Translations under genes and position numbers: made by a program | Assembly: GCA_021805265.1 (NCBI GenBank) | Contig: JAJZFR010000392.1 | Location: 1 to 7,731, forward strand | Length of the DNA: 7,731 nt | Source: Acidobacteriota bacterium | GTDB taxonomy: Bacteria > Acidobacteriota > Terriglobia > Terriglobales > Acidobacteriaceae | Direction: 5' to 3' | The notes under the pieces: model-generated | The model's input: only the letters and a program-made list of their open reading frames with translations | The model's database searches: none | What the model was told of the DNA's origin: nothing | Shown: positions 5,771 to 7,731 of the stretch, one piece after another | How positions within the stretch are numbered: position 1 is the stretch's first letter | Layout: every line of letters begins with the position of its first letter

Positions 5771-6733
5771 ATGCATGTACACGCCGCACCAACGGGCAAG
5801 GCCAGTCGAGTCCTGTGGATTTCGATGGCCGCGACGCTTGTCTACGTTGGCGTGACGCTGGTGGCCGGCTGGCGCGCTCACTCGCTGGCGCTGCTCTCTG
5901 AGGCTGGCCACAACGCTTCGGATTTTCTCGCCCTCGCGCTTTCCTTTGTGGCCGTCTACTTTCAAAGCCGCCCCGCCGATGACCGCAAGACCTTTGGCTA
6001 CCAGCGCGCTGGCGTACTGGCCGCGTTTCTCAATGCATCGACGCTGCTGCTGATCTCGATCTGGATCGGCTTCGAGGCGGTCCATCGGCTGAGCGCTCCG
6101 GTGGCCGTCGAGCCAAGGCTGATGATGATTGTTGCGGCCGCAGGCGTGGTGATGAATGGAGTGATCGCGGCGCTCCTGTGGGGCGTGGCGCGCGACGTGA
6201 ATCTGCGCAGCGCGTTCATTCACATGGCGGGCGATACGCTCTCGACCGCAGCGGTGATCGCGGGCGGCGCGGGAATCCTGCTCACCGGCCAGAACTGGAT
6301 TGATCCCGTACTTTCGCTGGTGATTGCCGCGCTGATCCTGTGGAGTTCGCTCGACATTGTGCGCGAGACCCTGAATATCCTGCTCGAGGGCACCCCGCGC
6401 GGCCTTACGCTGGGCCGCATGCGCGAGCGAATGCAGAGCCTCGAAGGGGTACTCAACGTGCATGACCTGCACGTCTGGAGTCTCGGCTCGCAGTCCCGCG
6501 CGCTGGCCTGTCACGTAACCATCGACGACATTCCGCCGTCAGAGAGCAACTGCATTCTGCTCAAGCTCCAGGAGATGGCGCGCCACGAGTTTCAGGTTCA
6601 CCACACCACGATTCAGTTTGAACACGCGGGCTGCGAGGTACTCGAGGGCTGCGTCGTGTCCATGGACGAGATGACTGCGCACGGTGACCACGACCACCAC
6701 GACCACCGGGGCCACCATCATCACGCTCACTGA
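5771..6733 (+). CDS. Cation diffusion facilitator (CDF) zinc/divalent-metal exporter, CzcD/ZitB-like, with His-rich C-terminal tail
   Basis: This inner-membrane antiporter of 320 residues should move Zn(II) or a similar metal out of the cytoplasm in exchange for protons. The start at ATG 5771 gives MHVHAAPTGKASRVLW, which leads directly into the first membrane helix as in relatives. The frame continues up to ATG 5726, but there GGAG abuts the start codon and the 15 extra residues look unrelated. Six hydrophobic segments are visible. The metal site is HxxxD in helix 2 (SEAGHNASD, His47 and Asp51) and HxxxD in helix 5 (HMAGDTLS, His151 and Asp155). The HD-HD pattern is typical of zinc-transporting CDFs. 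The cytoplasmic domain carries LNVHDLHVWSLGSQSRALACHV. The last 17 residues (304-320) contain ten His interspersed with Asp and Gly; in many relatives such a tract is N-terminal or in the helix 4-5 loop instead. No metal-responsive regulator lies next to it. Confidence 0.93.
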   Translation: MHVHAAPTGKASRVLWISMAATLVYVGVTLVAGWRAHSLALLSEAGHNASDFLALALSFVAVYFQSRPADDRKTFGYQRAGVLAAFLNASTLLLISIWIGFEAVHRLSAPVAVEPRLMMIVAAAGVVMNGVIAALLWGVARDVNLRSAFIHMAGDTLSTAAVIAGGAGILLTGQNWIDPVLSLVIAALILWSSLDIVRETLNILLEGTPRGLTLGRMRERMQSLEGVLNVHDLHVWSLGSQSRALACHVTIDDIPPSESNCILLKLQEMARHEFQVHHTTIQFEHAGCEVLEGCVVSMDEMTAHGDHDHHDHRGHHHHAH

Positions 6734-6819
6734 AACAGCCTCGCTCCATTCGTGTTTCCCCTGCCTTGTTATTTCGTAACTCGCCGTCCCTCCCGCGTGA
6801 TAGTCTGCCACCATCCGCT

Positions 6820-6825
6820 GGAGGT
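6820..6825 (+). promoter_or_regulatory. Ribosome-binding site of the CocE/NonD hydrolase, deciding a TTG start
   Basis: GGAGGT lies 7 bases before TTG 6833, the strongest Shine-Dalgarno match on this strand between 6734 and 7000. It is the main reason for choosing TTG as start codon. The alternative in-frame GTG at 6797 has no such motif and would put extra residues before the signal peptide. Confidence 0.75.
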
Positions 6826-6832
6826 TCTTCCG

Positions 6833-7731
6833 TTGCCCATTCGTGTCCTTCGTTTGTCTGTTTCGTTTCGCGCCCTGCTCGTTACCCTGCAACCGAAGCT
6901 GCTCTGCTCGGCGCTTCTCTTTCCCGCACTGCTCCTGACGGCCCCAGGCCACGCCGCGCCGCGCGCACGAGACAAGGCACCCTCGAGCGATGCGCTGGCA
7001 GCGGTGAGCGGCGAGTACACGGACGCCAATGAACCGGATACTCCGCTCAGCTTTTATGCGCGCGACGGAAAGCTGATGATGGAAAGTGAGCGGATGCTGC
7101 CGACCGCGCTCCGTGCCATTTCGACAACGGAATTTGCCGGCGAAAACGGAGTCGAATATCGCTTTGAAAGCACTGCCGCGGGCTGGACCGCGACGCGTAC
7201 ACTTCCAGGACAGGACAGCGTGACCATGCGACGCACCGGGCCGCCCGTCCAGCATCTTTTCCATAGCTACGCACGGCGCGAGGCCATGATTCCGATGCGC
7301 GACGGAGTGCTGCTCCACGCAATTATTCTGACGCCAACAGACATCAAGGGACCGCTGCCGATCCTGATGGATCGCACCCCCTATGGCGTCGATGACGTCT
7401 CCGGGGCGAGTTTTTTTGCGCAGCGACCAGAACTGGCGCGCGACGGATACATCTACGTCGGCGAGGATATTCGCGGGCGCTTCGGTTCCGAGGGTCAGTT
7501 CCGCATGATGCGGCCCCTGGCCGCGCATCACAATGTTCACGATCCGAAGGCCATCGACGAGAGCACAGACGCATACGACACGGTGGCCTGGCTGATCGGA
7601 AATCTTCCCGACAACAACGGCCGCGTCGGCGTGGTGGGCACCAGCTATCCGGGATTCCTCACCATGATGGCGGGCATCGATCCGCATCCGGCGGTGAAGG
7701 CGATCTCGCCCCAGGCTCCGATGATCGACGT
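6833..7731 (+). CDS. Secreted CocE/NonD family hydrolase (peptidase S15 type), N-terminal part, 3' truncated
   Basis: About 299 residues are visible of a protein that in this family usually runs to roughly 550-650; the right edge cuts it. The start is TTG 6833. The protein begins MPIRVLRLSVSFRALL with a long signal peptide ending near PGHA-A (about residue 41). Residues about 59-138 form a separate beta-rich module (SGEYTDANEPDTPLSFYARDG and onward) that resembles the small domains found on serine hydrolases. The alpha/beta hydrolase domain starts at about 150 with MIPMRDGVLLHAIILTP. It shows RTPYG (181-185; the Tyr helps form the oxyanion hole in CocE), GEDIRGRFGSEG, DESTDAYDTVAWL, and the nucleophile elbow GTSYPG with Ser271, followed by HPAVKAISPQAPMID. 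The catalytic Asp and His and the C-terminal jelly-roll lie beyond the window. Members cleave esters, amides or X-Pro peptides; the substrate here is unknown. Confidence 0.9.
   Translation, partial: MPIRVLRLSVSFRALLVTLQPKLLCSALLFPALLLTAPGHAAPRARDKAPSSDALAAVSGEYTDANEPDTPLSFYARDGKLMMESERMLPTALRAISTTEFAGENGVEYRFESTAAGWTATRTLPGQDSVTMRRTGPPVQHLFHSYARREAMIPMRDGVLLHAIILTPTDIKGPLPILMDRTPYGVDDVSGASFFAQRPELARDGYIYVGEDIRGRFGSEGQFRMMRPLAAHHNVHDPKAIDESTDAYDTVAWLIGNLPDNNGRVGVVGTSYPGFLTMMAGIDPHPAVKAISPQAPMID

Noticed and set aside
6769..6781. Small inverted repeat GTTA-N5-TAAC upstream of the CocE/NonD gene
   Set aside because: Four base pairs per arm is expected by chance, and no promoter hexamers align with it.
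6539..7687. Long minus-strand open frame of 382 codons
   Set aside because: It lies antisense to the CDF 3' end and the CocE/NonD gene, both with clear catalytic motifs. Its product is Arg/His/Ala-rich with no recognisable motif, typical of shadow frames in GC-rich DNA.
1..7731. Search for tRNA or rRNA genes, CRISPR repeats, insertion-sequence ends, toxin-antitoxin pairs or defence genes
   Set aside because: The seven genes fill almost all of the window, and the gaps (all under 160 bases) hold no such structures. I cannot support a novel system here.

Overview
The window is a GC-rich stretch of bacterial chromosome with seven genes and no RNA gene, mobile element, CRISPR array or obvious phage feature. 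The protein set suggests a soil Acidobacteriota of the Terriglobia/Acidobacteriaceae type: a secreted M28 peptidase with a PA insert, a glycine-zipper lipoprotein of a kind I associate with that group, a CocE/NonD hydrolase with an N-terminal beta module, and a TPR/OGT-type glycosyltransferase. This placement rests on recalled protein style, not on a marker gene, and is an inference.

Layout. Bases 1-1152 (+) hold the C-terminal catalytic part of an O-GlcNAc-transferase-like protein (GT41) cut by the left edge. Bases 1251-2117 (+) encode a lipoprotein with a low-complexity linker, a beta-type domain and a glycine zipper. It ends at a strong hairpin terminator (2142-2188) and faces a convergent secreted alpha/beta hydrolase of the xylan-esterase type (2196-3206, -). 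A 146-base divergent region (3207-3352) separates that hydrolase from a secreted zinc M28 metallopeptidase (3353-5068, +). A perfect 12-bp hairpin follows at 5116-5142. Next come a small single-span membrane protein (5219-5710, +) and, 60 bases on, a CDF zinc/cation exporter with a histidine-rich C-terminal tail (5771-6733, +). The right edge cuts a secreted CocE/NonD (S15-type) hydrolase that starts at a TTG behind a good ribosome-binding site (6833 to the end, +).

How the genes fit together. Three of the seven genes encode exported hydrolases: an esterase, a peptidase, and a CocE-type esterase or acyl peptidase. A fourth encodes an exported lipoprotein. This fits a heterotroph degrading polymers outside the cytoplasm. 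The genes do not form one operon. The only plausible transcriptional pair is the small membrane protein and the CDF transporter. I found no convincing new multi-gene system. The items most worth checking are the lipoprotein architecture, the N-terminal module on the CocE hydrolase, a possible leaderless promoter at the transporter, the His-rich tail, and paired palindromes in the divergent promoter region.
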